This document shows positions 1 through 8,417 of a stretch of DNA of 64,000 nucleotides, in pieces. The stretch's first letter is position 1, and each line of letters opens with the position of its first letter. Position numbers and translations under genes: made by a program. Source of the stretch: Bacillota bacterium. Lineage in GTDB: Bacteria; Bacillota; Clostridia; Lachnospirales; Lachnospiraceae. Below the pieces are notes generated by a model. It was not told the origin of the DNA, made no database searches, and worked only from the letters and a program-made list of their open reading frames with translations. The stretch spans positions 1-64,000 of the forward strand of contig JAEWCQ010000044.1 of the NCBI GenBank assembly GCA_023390555.1. Direction: 5' to 3'.

Positions 1-13
1 TAAAATTTAGTGA

Positions 14-99
14 AGGCATAGGTTATGGTTCCTTTCTCTATAATGTTGTTGTGGTGACTTTATTATAGAGGAATCCAAGACCTATGCCTATTTATTTTT
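14..99. repeat. Long imperfect inverted repeat followed by T-rich tract
   Basis: The arm AGGCATAGGT (from 14) pairs with ACCTATGCCT (ending 89), and inner blocks (TTCC/GGAA, CTCTATAAT/ATTATAGAG) extend the stem to roughly 27 bp with small bulges around a loop of about 14 nt. An ATTTATTTTTT tract follows on the plus strand, so this could be an intrinsic terminator for a plus-strand gene outside the window. The arms are longer than most terminators, so a small ncRNA or MITE-like element is also possible. Confidence 0.55.
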
Positions 100-130
100 T
101 GTTTACCCCCAACTATAGTTTAGAACCAAT

Positions 131-163
131 AAAAACAAAGGGACTGTCATATGACAGTCCCTT
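131..163 (-). terminator. Intrinsic terminator downstream of pgi
   Basis: A 26 bp perfect palindrome built from AAGGGACTGTCAT and its complement is followed, read on the minus strand, by TTTGTTTTTATT. It lies about 50 nt after the pgi stop codon, as expected for the end of that transcript. Confidence 0.85.
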
Positions 164-212
164 CTTAATTAGAATCCGTTCATTCTATGAATAATAAATC
201 ATCTTCGGACAA

Positions 213-1565
213 TTAAAGTCTCTTTAACAACTCTTCACGCTGTGCTTCGTAACCCGGTTTTCCAAGTAACGCAAACATGTTTTTCTTATAGCTTTCTACA
301 CCCGGCTGATTAAATGGATTTACTCCCAGCAGATAACCGCTGACACCACAGGCAAATTCAAAGAAGTAGAATAATTCTCCCAGATAAAATTCATCCTGTT
401 TTGGAAGATTTACCATAAGGTTTGGTACATTTCCGTCTGTATGTGCTAAAATCGTACCATTCATGGCACTCTTGTTGACGAAATCCATGTCTTTTCCAGC
501 CAGATAGTTCAGACCGTCTAAATCGACCGGTTCCTCTTCAATTACAATCTGGTCACCGGATTCTTCTACATTTAACACAGTCTCAAACATGATTCTGGAG
601 CCATCCTGAATAAACTGGCCCATGGAGTGTAAATCCGTAGTCAGATCAACTGCTGCAGGGAAAATACCCTTCTGATCCTTTCCTTCGCTTTCCCCGTATA
701 ACTGTTTCCACCATTCGGACACATAATGAAGGCTTGGCTCATAATTCGCTAAAACCTCCACCGACTTGCCTTTTCTCAGTAAAATATTGCGGACAGCCGC
801 ATACTGCAGCGCATCATTTTCTTTAAAATCCTGTTCCAACGCCAGTTTTCTTCCTGCTGCCGCACCTTCCATCAGTTTTGTAATATCTGCGCCGCTTACT
901 GCAATCGGCAGCAGTCCTACTGCTGTAAGAACGGAGAAACGTCCTCCTACGTCATCCGGAACAACGAAGGCCTCATACCCCTCTTCTGTTGCGAGGTTCT
1001 TCAATGCTCCCTTCGCTTTGTCTGTTGTGGCATAAATTCTCTTTGCAGCGCCTTCTTTTCCGTATTTCTTCTCCAGTTTCTCCTTGAAAATACGAAAAGC
1101 AATCGCAGGCTCTGTCGTTGTACCTGATTTGGAAATAATGTTGACGGAAAAATCTCTGTCTCCAACTACATCCAGAAGCCCTTTTAAATAAGACCCGCTG
1201 ATGCTGTTGCCCGCATAATAAATCTCCGGTGTTTTACGAATTTCTTTTGAAACATTGTTGTAAAAACCATGTCTTAAGAATTCAATTGCAGCTCTTGCTC
1301 CCAAATAGGAACCGCCGATTCCAATTACGATTAATACTTCCGAATCAGATTGAATCTTGGCTGCTGCTTTCTTCATGCGCGCAAACTCTTCTTTGTCATA
1401 ATCGACCGGAAGGTCAAGCCATCCCAGGAAATCGTTTCCAGCACCTGTTTTATTTACCAACTGTTCTTTTGCGTCAGCTACCAGCTTACTCATGTAAGAA
1501 ACCTCTTCTTCACTGATAAAAGAAGCAGCTTTTGAGTAGTCAAATGTTACTTTTTCCATTTCCAT
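213..1565 (-). CDS. pgi: Glucose-6-phosphate isomerase
   Basis: Interconverts glucose-6-phosphate and fructose-6-phosphate in the cytoplasm (glycolysis and gluconeogenesis). The 450-residue length matches the short bacterial PGI form. Visible family motifs are GIGGSYLG (82-89), the phosphate-binding SKSGTTTE (145-152), DVGGRFS (205-211), GESEGKDQKG around the catalytic Glu (291-300) and HSMGQ (313-317). An AAAGGAG sequence precedes two in-frame ATGs six bases apart (1565 and 1559), so either could initiate. It appears monocistronic, with a terminator downstream. Family assignment is secure. Confidence 0.97.
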   Translation of the reverse strand: MEMEKVTFDYSKAASFISEEEVSYMSKLVADAKEQLVNKTGAGNDFLGWLDLPVDYDKEEFARMKKAAAKIQSDSEVLIVIGIGGSYLGARAAIEFLRHGFYNNVSKEIRKTPEIYYAGNSISGSYLKGLLDVVGDRDFSVNIISKSGTTTEPAIAFRIFKEKLEKKYGKEGAAKRIYATTDKAKGALKNLATEEGYEAFVVPDDVGGRFSVLTAVGLLPIAVSGADITKLMEGAAAGRKLALEQDFKENDALQYAAVRNILLRKGKSVEVLANYEPSLHYVSEWWKQLYGESEGKDQKGIFPAAVDLTTDLHSMGQFIQDGSRIMFETVLNVEESGDQIVIEEEPVDLDGLNYLAGKDMDFVNKSAMNGTILAHTDGNVPNLMVNLPKQDEFYLGELFYFFEFACGVSGYLLGVNPFNQPGVESYKKNMFALLGKPGYEAQREELLKRL

Positions 1566-1649
1566 TCACTCCTTTGTTTTCCTTATCACAATTCTCCAAA
1601 TCATGATTCTTTTCATTAAAGTTCATTTTAGCAAACTAATCCTCATTTA

Positions 1650-1964
1650 TCAAGGGAAAATTTCCTGTAGTACCGCGTTAAAAACCGCTTCTTCCTGCTG
1701 TTTTTTCTTCTCCATAATGCTGTTCATCATCTGCTTTTCCTGCTCAGATACCAGATGCTGCGCCACCGGTTGCTCATCTTCCTTCTCATTGTCTGCCAAT
1801 ACCACCTGAAGGTACTCCTGCACCTTTTCATGAATCGATGCAATATAACGGCTAAGTTTCCTTACCATATGGATTGCAATAATCAGCATTATCATTTGTA
1901 TTCCGAACAGTATTGCCATACCGGCAAAACGATACTGTACCACGAGTTCTAATATTTGGTTCAT
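1650..1964 (-). CDS. Small membrane-anchored coiled-coil protein of unknown function
   Basis: 104 residues. A hydrophobic segment at about residues 14-33 is followed by a basic turn (VRKLSRYI) and a long charged, Gln/Glu/Lys-rich helical tail, which suggests one membrane anchor with a cytoplasmic coiled coil. The ATG is preceded by AAGGAAGGG at a suitable distance. It sits upstream of pgi in the same direction, about 85 nt away. I do not recognise a named family, so function is unknown. Confidence 0.7.
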   Translation of the reverse strand: MNQILELVVQYRFAGMAILFGIQMIMLIIAIHMVRKLSRYIASIHEKVQEYLQVVLADNEKEDEQPVAQHLVSEQEKQMMNSIMEKKKQQEEAVFNAVLQEIFP

Positions 1965-2393
1965 ACACTCATCCCTTCCTTTTTCAATACAAATTATGTT
2001 CTAAGTAAATTATAAGGAAGGTCTTTCACTTTGAAAAGAGGACTTGGCCCTTTTTTCACCGCATGTTTTGACAACTTTCGCCCTATTTGGACAGCAGACA
2101 CGCTATTTCTATCTTATTCTGCTGATATTTCCAGAAACCGCTTCTACTGCTCAAATGAAATCGAGCCGCATTGCGACTCCTTCTGATGCACCCCCACCGT
2201 CTTCTATTTTACAAGTCTTTTCTTGACTTTTATTCATAACAGTATAATATAGCTTATGAGAAACATCTTACAGATAACAGAATCTATCTCTGATTTTATA
2301 TTTAATTTTTGAATATGTTTTGGTATTGTATTTATTTTCGGTATTGTATTCATTTTCAGTATTGTATTATTATATGGGAAGAAAGGATGTATT
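1965..2393. other. Gene-free region upstream of murG
   Basis: About 430 nt with no convincing coding region on either strand; the short plus-strand reading frame near 2044-2226 has no ribosome binding site and low-complexity content. It contains a poor promoter-like pair (TTGACT at 2223 and TATAAT at 2243, spacing only 14) and the 18 bp tandem repeat described separately. It is presumably the murG promoter and leader region. Confidence 0.5.
2323..2371 (+). repeat. 18 bp tandem repeat in the murG leader
   Basis: Two head-to-tail units begin GTATTGTATT and continue yATTTTCr (2323-2340 and 2341-2358). A third, partial unit starting at 2359 degenerates into the ribosome binding region. The units differ at two positions. 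The tract ends about 25 nt before the murG start codon. Confidence 0.8.
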
Positions 2394-3479
2394 ATGAAAA
2401 AAATAGTCATGACAGGCGGTGGAACTGCCGGCCACGTAACTCCAAATATCGCACTGCTTCCAAGTCTCAAAGCGGCAGATTATGAAATATCCTATATCGG
2501 CTCGTACGAGGGAATGGAAAAGCGCCTGATTGAAGAACAGGGCATTCCCTACTACGGCATCGCTTCCGGTAAACTGAGACGCTATTTTGACATAAAAAAT
2601 CTGACTGACCCGGTACATGTACTAAAAGGCTACGTTCAGGCAGTAAAATTACTGAAAAAAATACATCCGGATGTTGTATTTTCAAAGGGAGGTTTTGTGT
2701 CCGTTCCGGTAATTCTGGCAGCAAAGCTTCTTCATATACCTGCAATCATTCATGAATCTGATATTACTCCCGGTCTTGCCAATAAAATAGCCATTCCTGC
2801 TGCTTATCGTGTATGCTGTAATTTTCCGGAGACTTTAAACTATCTTCCGGAAGGGAAAGCTGTGCTGACCGGTTCTCCAATCCGTAAGGAATTGCTGTCC
2901 GGCAACCGATTTTCCGCAATTTCTCTCTGCGGTTTTTCAAGCGAAAAGCCAACTGTACTGATTATCGGCGGCAGCAGCGGATCCAAAATCATCAACGACA
3001 GTATCCGTGCATTGCTGGACGATCTGCTCAATCATTATCAGATTATCCATTTATGCGGGAAGGGTCTCCTGGACGAATCTCTGACCGGCCGGACCGGCTA
3101 CGCACAGTTTGAATATGCCAACCGGGAACTTCGTGACATGTTCGCTGCTGCTGATCTTGTGATTTCCCGTGCGGGTGCCAACTCAATCTGCGAGCTTCTG
3201 GCACTGCATAAACCGAATATTCTGATACCGCTTTCAGCCTCCGCCAGCCGCGGAGATCAGATATTGAATGCACGCTCTTTCGAAAAACAGGGCTTTTCCT
3301 ATGTCCTTGAGGAAGAACAGCTTTCTGCCGAGACCTTAAAAAAAGCGATTACAGAAGTTCTGGAACATAAGTCTTCTTACATCGATGCCATGCAAAAAAG
3401 TTCGCAGCTGGATTCGATTGATTCGGTTATGAAGCTGATTGAATCCGCCGCAACTCTCAGGAAGAAAAAACGGAACTAA
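2394..3479 (+). CDS. murG: UDP-GlcNAc:MurNAc-pentapeptide-undecaprenyl-PP GlcNAc transferase
   Basis: Transfers GlcNAc from UDP-GlcNAc to lipid I to make lipid II at the inner face of the membrane, the last cytoplasmic step of peptidoglycan synthesis. The 361-residue GT-B fold enzyme shows the N-terminal glycine loop GGGTAGHVTP (8-17), a second glycine-rich loop GGSSGSK near 195 and the C-terminal donor-site motif SRAGANSICELLAL near 262. The ATG is preceded by GAAGAAAGGA. It stands alone, outside a division and cell-wall cluster, as is common for the extra MurG in Firmicutes. A strong hairpin follows the stop codon. Confidence 0.96.
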   Translation: MKKIVMTGGGTAGHVTPNIALLPSLKAADYEISYIGSYEGMEKRLIEEQGIPYYGIASGKLRRYFDIKNLTDPVHVLKGYVQAVKLLKKIHPDVVFSKGGFVSVPVILAAKLLHIPAIIHESDITPGLANKIAIPAAYRVCCNFPETLNYLPEGKAVLTGSPIRKELLSGNRFSAISLCGFSSEKPTVLIIGGSSGSKIINDSIRALLDDLLNHYQIIHLCGKGLLDESLTGRTGYAQFEYANRELRDMFAAADLVISRAGANSICELLALHKPNILIPLSASASRGDQILNARSFEKQGFSYVLEEEQLSAETLKKAITEVLEHKSSYIDAMQKSSQLDSIDSVMKLIESAATLRKKKRN

Positions 3480-3500
3480 AACAAACAGAAAATCAAAGCA

Positions 3501-3555
3501 AAACATCCATTGTCCTCCCATCTTCCATAGCGAAGATGACAGACAATGGATGTTT
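3501..3555. terminator. Intrinsic terminator downstream of murG
   Basis: AAACATCCATTGTC pairs perfectly with GACAATGGATGTTT, and a nested ATCTTC/GAAGAT stem lies inside. It stands about 20 nt after murG and is flanked by A- and T-rich ends, so it may stop transcription in both directions, including any antisense read-through. Confidence 0.75.
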
Positions 3556-3726
3556 CACGTAAAATCGTCTTTATCCTTTAAATAACTTTCCCCGTATTCC
3601 GGAATCACAAATTCTCAATCATTTCGTCTAGCTGTAATTTGTGTTCCATGAATATAAACTATTCAAATAATCTCTTACATATGTCAGAACTGTTCCAGTT
3701 CAAGTTCCTCCCTATGCAATCAGTGG

Positions 3727-4149
3727 CTAATCCCACGCACTGATATAAGCGGAACTTGCCCAGCCCCATGTACCAGTCTTCAGTCTCTCGAGATAATACC
3801 ATCCGCTGTAACCAGAACTGACAGAATAACTAATGCAGACTGCCTCGCCGTCATACATGAGCTCTAATACCGTTGAACTGGAAGAGGGCAAAACCCTCAG
3901 ACGGACGCCATTTGCAACAACTTCTCCGTTCTGCGTACTACTTAACGTTGTGGCAGCACTGTCGATCTGTATTGTTGCATAAACAAGGCCATCCCCATTG
4001 GTATCATACTGACTGATATCTCCAAGCTCATCAAGTGAGACTGTCACGGGTAATTCTGCAGCTCCTACGGAGCCGATCTCCAGGAAAAACATGCACAATA
4101 CTCCTAATACACACGCAAAACTTTTCATAACTTTTCTTTTGGACTTCAT
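3727..4149 (-). CDS. Secreted SH3b-domain protein
   Basis: 140 residues with a clear signal peptide: basic start (KSKRKVMK), hydrophobic core at about 10-26, and a probable cleavage near VGAAE (31). The C-terminal half, from NGVRLRVLPSSSSTV to SGWYYLERLKTGTWGW, is a bacterial SH3b domain, usually a cell-wall peptide-binding module. GGAGG lies just before the ATG. It is the last gene of an operon with the ECF sigma and its putative anti-sigma, which suggests an envelope-stress output or sensing partner (inference). A short DTNGDG stretch resembles a dockerin/EF-hand loop, but a single copy is weak evidence. Confidence 0.8.
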   Translation of the reverse strand: MKSKRKVMKSFACVLGVLCMFFLEIGSVGAAELPVTVSLDELGDISQYDTNGDGLVYATIQIDSAATTLSSTQNGEVVANGVRLRVLPSSSSTVLELMYDGEAVCISYSVSSGYSGWYYLERLKTGTWGWASSAYISAWD

Positions 4150-4228
4150 CCTGTTTCCTCCTTTGACTAATTTTATATTGGCTAATTTTATATATTCGAA
4201 AAGATGACAAGTCTTTTCGCTATATACA

Positions 4229-5401
4229 CTACTCCATCTGTATTACAGTCCTCGAATAACCATTCTGACCATCCGGTTCGGGATTGGCGATATTGGTTTC
4301 TTCATAGGAATCTGCATCTCTAAGATAACGAATTCCATAAACCACCTTTTTTGAACAACTGTAATTCAGCACATAGCCGCTGCCATCTGACAACGTAAAA
4401 AAATAAGTCACAACTCCATTCCGAAGAAGAGCATCGCTCTCGTTCTCATAATAAATGAAACACCCGTCCTCTATGGGCTGCTCCTTAAGAAAATTAGTCT
4501 GTAACATTTGCTTGACCAAACTATATTGATTCTTATACGCAGCATTGTCCGAAACAGTTTCTTGGTCATAAATACCGCTATTATCCATATTGACTTCAGT
4601 GATCTGTCCATTTTCACTATTTAAAATAACAGAATATGTCGTTTCACTCTGCTCGCCAAACTGAATGATATATATGTACATATCTGATGCAGGATTTTCA
4701 CTTCTGATACTATATCCCATCTGAGATACATCTATATCATATATATCTTTTATAACAGCAACCGCTCTTTCAACTGCATCCGTTTCACTCAGGAACACCT
4801 CCGTACCCACCTCCCCTGTGGGTGTTTGCGTTCCCTCACCTTCCTCCTGCCGGATACTGTAGTCTCGCTTGTAATAAAAATCAATCAGTTCCAGCAGTTC
4901 TTCATCTGTAAGATCTCGTTCAGGAAAATAAAAGGTACTGGTGGCTGTTACAAAACACAAACGGTCGCTCTTAATATCCTCCGGCCATTTTACCTGTAAA
5001 AGCTCTCCCTCTGGGAACACTCCCTCAGACTGATACTGTGTCGTCAATACCTTCAAACGCTTCCTTTCTGCAGCAGATAATTTTCTGGAATAACTATCCG
5101 CATTTTCTGTCGATGACTGTATACCGTCTTCATAATCTGCTATCTCATTTTGGTTCATCTGCTGCATACGCTGCGTTACATAATTAACCGCCGCATAGAC
5201 ACCTGCAGATCCGAAAAGCAAACAGAAGATACACACAACCGCAATTTTTCTTGTCCTTAAATACCGTTTTATCGGTATCACTTTTTCATCTGCCATAAGT
5301 CTTTCGAGCAGCTGATCCACCTGATTCACATAGCTGTCCGGAACTGTAAGCTTTGACTGTCTGGCAAGATTTCTGATCTTTTCATCAACTATATTTTCCA
5401 T
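4229..5401 (-). CDS. Transmembrane putative anti-sigma factor
   Basis: 390 residues. A charged N-terminal cytoplasmic domain of about 48 residues is followed by one membrane segment (IAVVCIFCLLFGSAGVYAA, about 53-71) and a large extracellular domain. This one-pass architecture, 23 nt downstream of an ECF sigma gene in the same operon, is typical of sigma-V/sigma-W-type anti-sigma regulators. No zinc-binding HxxxCxxC (ZAS) motif is visible, so it belongs to another anti-sigma class or is a related sensor. The extracellular part is rich in Tyr, Asp and Glu, and I do not recognise a named domain in it. Confidence 0.75.
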   Translation of the reverse strand: MENIVDEKIRNLARQSKLTVPDSYVNQVDQLLERLMADEKVIPIKRYLRTRKIAVVCIFCLLFGSAGVYAAVNYVTQRMQQMNQNEIADYEDGIQSSTENADSYSRKLSAAERKRLKVLTTQYQSEGVFPEGELLQVKWPEDIKSDRLCFVTATSTFYFPERDLTDEELLELIDFYYKRDYSIRQEEGEGTQTPTGEVGTEVFLSETDAVERAVAVIKDIYDIDVSQMGYSIRSENPASDMYIYIIQFGEQSETTYSVILNSENGQITEVNMDNSGIYDQETVSDNAAYKNQYSLVKQMLQTNFLKEQPIEDGCFIYYENESDALLRNGVVTYFFTLSDGSGYVLNYSCSKKVVYGIRYLRDADSYEETNIANPEPDGQNGYSRTVIQME

Positions 5402-5424
5402 TTATTTCTCCTGACACAATTACT

Positions 5425-5901
5425 CTATATCAATACCTTCAGTTTCTCCCTTGCTCTTGCAAGCCTTGATTTCACAGTACCTTCCGGCACCTTCATCATC
5501 CAGCTTATCTCTTTTGTAGAAAAGCACTGATAGTAATAGAGTACCACTACTGCCCGGAACTCCTCTTCTAGTTGCATAACAAGTTCCCATAATTCATCCG
5601 GACTATCTGTAATTGGCGAATCCATTTGTGCAGTATCATCCAGTAATACAAGCCGCTGTCTGTTTTTTAATAAAGTTTTTGATACGTTTACGAGTATCTT
5701 CATCAACCATGGTTTTAACTTTTCTTTATCTTTTAACTGATTCCTTCTTTCAAATGCTCTGACTATGGTTTCGCTCACTGCATCCTGCGCATCTGCTTCA
5801 TTTTTTAGCATGGCAAAAGAAAGCCGGTACATTTCCAGCTGATACTGCCTAATCAGTTCCGCAAATTCTATACTGCTTATTTTTTCCAACGCGTCGTCCA
5901 C
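5425..5901 (-). CDS. ECF-type RNA polymerase sigma factor
   Basis: 158 residues, the usual ECF length. Region 2 is seen in YRLSFAMLKNEADAQDAV and the following IVRAFE motif; region 4 in VLYYYQCFSTKEISWMM and PEGTVKSRLARAREKL. The start is GTG, preceded by GGAAG. It heads an operon with a one-pass putative anti-sigma and a secreted SH3b protein, consistent with control of a cell-envelope response. Which ECF subgroup it belongs to cannot be decided by eye, although the neighbourhood resembles sigma-V/sigma-W systems. Confidence 0.93.
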   Translation of the reverse strand: MDDALEKISSIEFAELIRQYQLEMYRLSFAMLKNEADAQDAVSETIVRAFERRNQLKDKEKLKPWLMKILVNVSKTLLKNRQRLVLLDDTAQMDSPITDSPDELWELVMQLEEEFRAVVVLYYYQCFSTKEISWMMKVPEGTVKSRLARAREKLKVLI

Positions 5902-5939
5902 CTTATTACTTCCGGTCTTTAGTAAGCTTACATATATAT

Positions 5940-5980
5940 GACTCCGCAGCCTGCCATTTGGTTCCCGAAAGTTGCAAAAT
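5940..5980 (-). promoter_or_regulatory. Possible ECF-type autoregulated promoter
   Basis: On the minus strand, about 60 nt upstream of the sigma gene, TTGCAACTTT and GGGAACC occur close together; GGGAACC followed 16 nt later by AGTCAT resembles ECF -35/-10 pairs (AAC core, GTC-like -10). The match is loose and there are two alternative -35 candidates, so this is tentative. Confidence 0.3.
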
Positions 5981-6067
5981 ATTTTATTTTTTTATTTCAA
6001 CCGAAAAAACCAATTATGTAAAATGTGAAAATGCTCATTCCTGATGAAATCTTTGCTCTTAATATAC

Positions 6068-6103
6068 AAAAAGTTGTAAAATCAAATGATTTTACAACTT
6101 TTT
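6068..6103. terminator. Bidirectional intrinsic terminator
   Basis: AAAAAGTTGTAAAATCA is the exact complement of TGATTTTACAACTTTTT with a 2 nt centre, giving A and T runs on both sides. It lies 18 nt beyond the HIT gene stop and separates that gene from the sigma-factor promoter region. Confidence 0.85.
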
Positions 6104-6120
6104 AATTAGGGACTATGAAA

Positions 6121-6540
6121 TTACTCTGTTTTCAATGCATCACGGATAGCAGCCAGTTCTTCTGCCGTATATTCCTCATGAACCCATTTGAGAATATCCT
6201 CATTCTTTTCCTCTGCAAATCTTGGAATCAAATGAATATGAAAATGAAAAACAGTCTGCCCGGCAACTTCTCCGTTGTTCTGCAGGATATTGAATCCATC
6301 ACATTTTAAAACCGCTGTCATATGTGCGGCCAGTTTTTTGGCAAGCTGGAATGCTTTTCCGGCAACTTCCTCATCTATCTCATAGATATTAGCATAGTGC
6401 TCTTTCGGAAGAATCAGGGCATGTCCTTTCGAAGCAGGATTTACATCCAGTATGACTTTGAACGTATCATCCTCATAAATTGTATTAGAGGGAATTTCTC
6501 CTCCAATAATTCGGCAAAATATACAATTGTTCTTTTCCAT
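6121..6540 (-). CDS. HIT-family (HinT-like) nucleotide phosphoramidase/hydrolase
   Basis: 139 residues. The diagnostic histidine triad is HFHIHL (His99, His101, His103), and the N-terminal CIFCRIIGGEIP motif with CxxC is typical of Firmicutes HinT proteins. These cytoplasmic enzymes hydrolyse AMP-lysine and other adenosine phosphoramidates; the physiological substrate is usually unknown. The ATG follows a GAAAGGAA sequence, and a strong terminator follows the gene. Confidence 0.95.
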   Translation of the reverse strand: MEKNNCIFCRIIGGEIPSNTIYEDDTFKVILDVNPASKGHALILPKEHYANIYEIDEEVAGKAFQLAKKLAAHMTAVLKCDGFNILQNNGEVAGQTVFHFHIHLIPRFAEEKNEDILKWVHEEYTAEELAAIRDALKTE

Positions 6541-6682
6541 TCCTCATATTCCTTTCTAGATTTGTCGATTTTTGTTGTATAATTTCCATTGATTTTAAAA
6601 AATAAACATGCTAAACTACTATATGTTGTTATCTCATGTCTATTTTGTATACTTTATATAGCGCCGGGGAGGGTCATGTAAA

Positions 6683-7333
6683 ATGTTAACAAACGAAGAC
6701 TACGCGAAAGCTTTTCACGAAATCAAAAATTCGATCACCATTGTCAACAGTTCTCTACAACTTTTGGAAAAACAGCATCCCGAAGTCACTGACTTTGAAT
6801 ACTGGGAAGATTCGAGGGACGCTCTTAACTACCTCCGTGAAATGGTACGGGAGCTTTCTCAGGCAAAACTCGCCTCCGATTTTCCAATGCAGCCCGTCAA
6901 TCTGAATATTCTTTTGGATAATGTACTAGCTTCTATCCGTAATCTTCGCTTCAGCAATGGATTCCAATGCAAAAATCATATTGATGACGGTCTTCCACTC
7001 ATCATGGCAGATTCATGCCGGCTGACTCAGGCCATTATAAATCTCGTAAAAAATGCCTATGAAGCCATGGATGAAACGGGTACGATCATTTTTAAAGCTT
7101 ACCAGGAAGGCTGCTCTGTACACATCGACATTGTGGACTTTGGAGGCGGCATCAATCCGGAATATCAAAAGCAGATGTTCACCCCGTTTTTTACTTCGAA
7201 GCCAAACGGCACCGGTCTTGGTCTTGCAATCACAAAACAGATTGTAGAAAGCCACCATGGCTTTTTAAACTATGCATCCCGCGAAGGAGACGGCTGTACT
7301 TTTTCGATCATTCTGCCACTTATGGCGAAGTAA
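6683..7333 (+). CDS. Sensorless (soluble) histidine kinase
   Basis: 216 residues that begin almost directly at the phosphoacceptor H-box, HEIKNSI (His12), followed by the N-box NLVKNAYEAM (120-129), G1 DFGGGI (152-157), F-box FTPFFTSK and G2 GTGLGLAI (176-183). This is an NtrB-like HisKA/HATPase_c core without any membrane, PAS or other sensor domain and without an adjacent response regulator. It therefore probably receives its signal by protein contact (inference). GGGGAGG precedes the ATG, though a little far away. Confidence 0.9.
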   Translation: MLTNEDYAKAFHEIKNSITIVNSSLQLLEKQHPEVTDFEYWEDSRDALNYLREMVRELSQAKLASDFPMQPVNLNILLDNVLASIRNLRFSNGFQCKNHIDDGLPLIMADSCRLTQAIINLVKNAYEAMDETGTIIFKAYQEGCSVHIDIVDFGGGINPEYQKQMFTPFFTSKPNGTGLGLAITKQIVESHHGFLNYASREGDGCTFSIILPLMAK

Positions 7334-7366
7334 AAGCCCTGTATAGGATATTAGATTATGGTGGAT

Positions 7367-8359
7367 TTATTCAAAAATGAATATCTGATCCAGCATTCTC
7401 AGTGTTTTAAAATTGCCTTTCGCAGTCATCTCTCCTGTCATAAAGGCTCTCTGAAAGGTCATTCTGCCTGCGATGATATTATCAAGCACTTCGGATGACA
7501 GCTTTGCGTATATATCCACCTCTTCCTGCTGCCCGTAGTGACAGTTCAGTTCCCCATTGCTTATTTCTACCACAAGCGGCTTCTTTTTCCCTTCAATGAT
7601 AAACAGATAACTTGCTTTAAAATTTTCGGGTGCCACAAAATGTGACTCCAGATCTTTAATATACGCTGTTGACTCATCCGTCTGCTGCTGATTCATCATT
7701 CCCTTAAACATGGTTGTGAGCTCTTCGATATCCTCTTTCTGTTTCTTTACGTAGGAATCATCTGCAACATATTTTGACAGTTGTTCGCTCTCCTGCGGCG
7801 TCAGTTCGAGCTGCTGTGTCCGAAGTACGGTCTGCGTTACCGCCTGATTACTAGTCGGCAGGCTTTTCTGTTGCTGGGAAATTGTACGATAGAGATTCTC
7901 TGCCTTCTTCTCAATTATCCCCGAATATTCATGATTCATCTCGAAACTAACAAGATCATCTACATATCCACACAGGCCGCTGCATGGCAGTCCGCCCAGT
8001 ATCTCCCATGCATTTGCAAGTGTCAGTTCTCCCTCCCGCTCACCATACGTCGTAGACATGACAATCGGCTGCATGTAAATTGTCTTAATCTTCTCTTTAT
8101 CTCCATAAAGCCAGCAGGAATCCAGAAACTGCTGCATATAACCGCCGATTCCAAGCCATTCTACCGTTGTCGCAAGAATGATTCCGTCCGCGTCTTTTAA
8201 GGTCTGAGGAAGTGTTGATATACTGTTTTTATGCTCATATATATTATACCGCTCAATACTCACACGCAATTCACGAAATACATCTTCCATTTTGTTCACT
8301 ACATAAAGTGTCGGATCATCCAGTAGACCTCTTCCACCATAATAGATATTTATCTTCAT
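7367..8359 (-). CDS. Flavodoxin/NADPH-dependent FMN reductase-like protein fused to SCP2 domain
   Basis: 330 residues. Residues 1-165 look like an FMN-reductase/flavodoxin-like alpha/beta fold (MKINIYYGGRG start, DADGIILATTVEW, GGYMQQFLDSCW, then PIVMSTTYG). Residues from about 245 to the end (YLFIIEGKKKPLVVEIS through NIIAGRMTFQRAFMTGEM) match an SCP2 sterol-transfer-like lipid-binding domain. This two-domain architecture recurs in Lachnospiraceae, but the substrate is unknown. The ATG has an adequate Shine-Dalgarno. The gene is convergent with the histidine kinase, only 33 nt apart. Confidence 0.8.
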   Translation of the reverse strand: MKINIYYGGRGLLDDPTLYVVNKMEDVFRELRVSIERYNIYEHKNSISTLPQTLKDADGIILATTVEWLGIGGYMQQFLDSCWLYGDKEKIKTIYMQPIVMSTTYGEREGELTLANAWEILGGLPCSGLCGYVDDLVSFEMNHEYSGIIEKKAENLYRTISQQQKSLPTSNQAVTQTVLRTQQLELTPQESEQLSKYVADDSYVKKQKEDIEELTTMFKGMMNQQQTDESTAYIKDLESHFVAPENFKASYLFIIEGKKKPLVVEISNGELNCHYGQQEEVDIYAKLSSEVLDNIIAGRMTFQRAFMTGEMTAKGNFKTLRMLDQIFIFE

Positions 8360-8417
8360 TTTGTGCCTCCCGTCTGATATTCTCTATACCATAGTATAGC
8401 CGAACAGAGACTGTTTT

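Noticed and set aside
2044..2226. A short plus-strand ORF upstream of murG
   Set aside because: No ribosome site, no domain and no conserved-looking composition; treated as non-coding leader.
2323..2371. Possible CRISPR array
   Set aside because: The repeats are head-to-tail without unique spacers and only two and a half units, so this is a simple tandem repeat. No CRISPR array or cas gene was seen in the window.
6600..6683. A promoter for the histidine kinase gene
   Set aside because: Several AT-rich -10-like sequences exist but none has a clear -35 at proper spacing, so no specific promoter was called.
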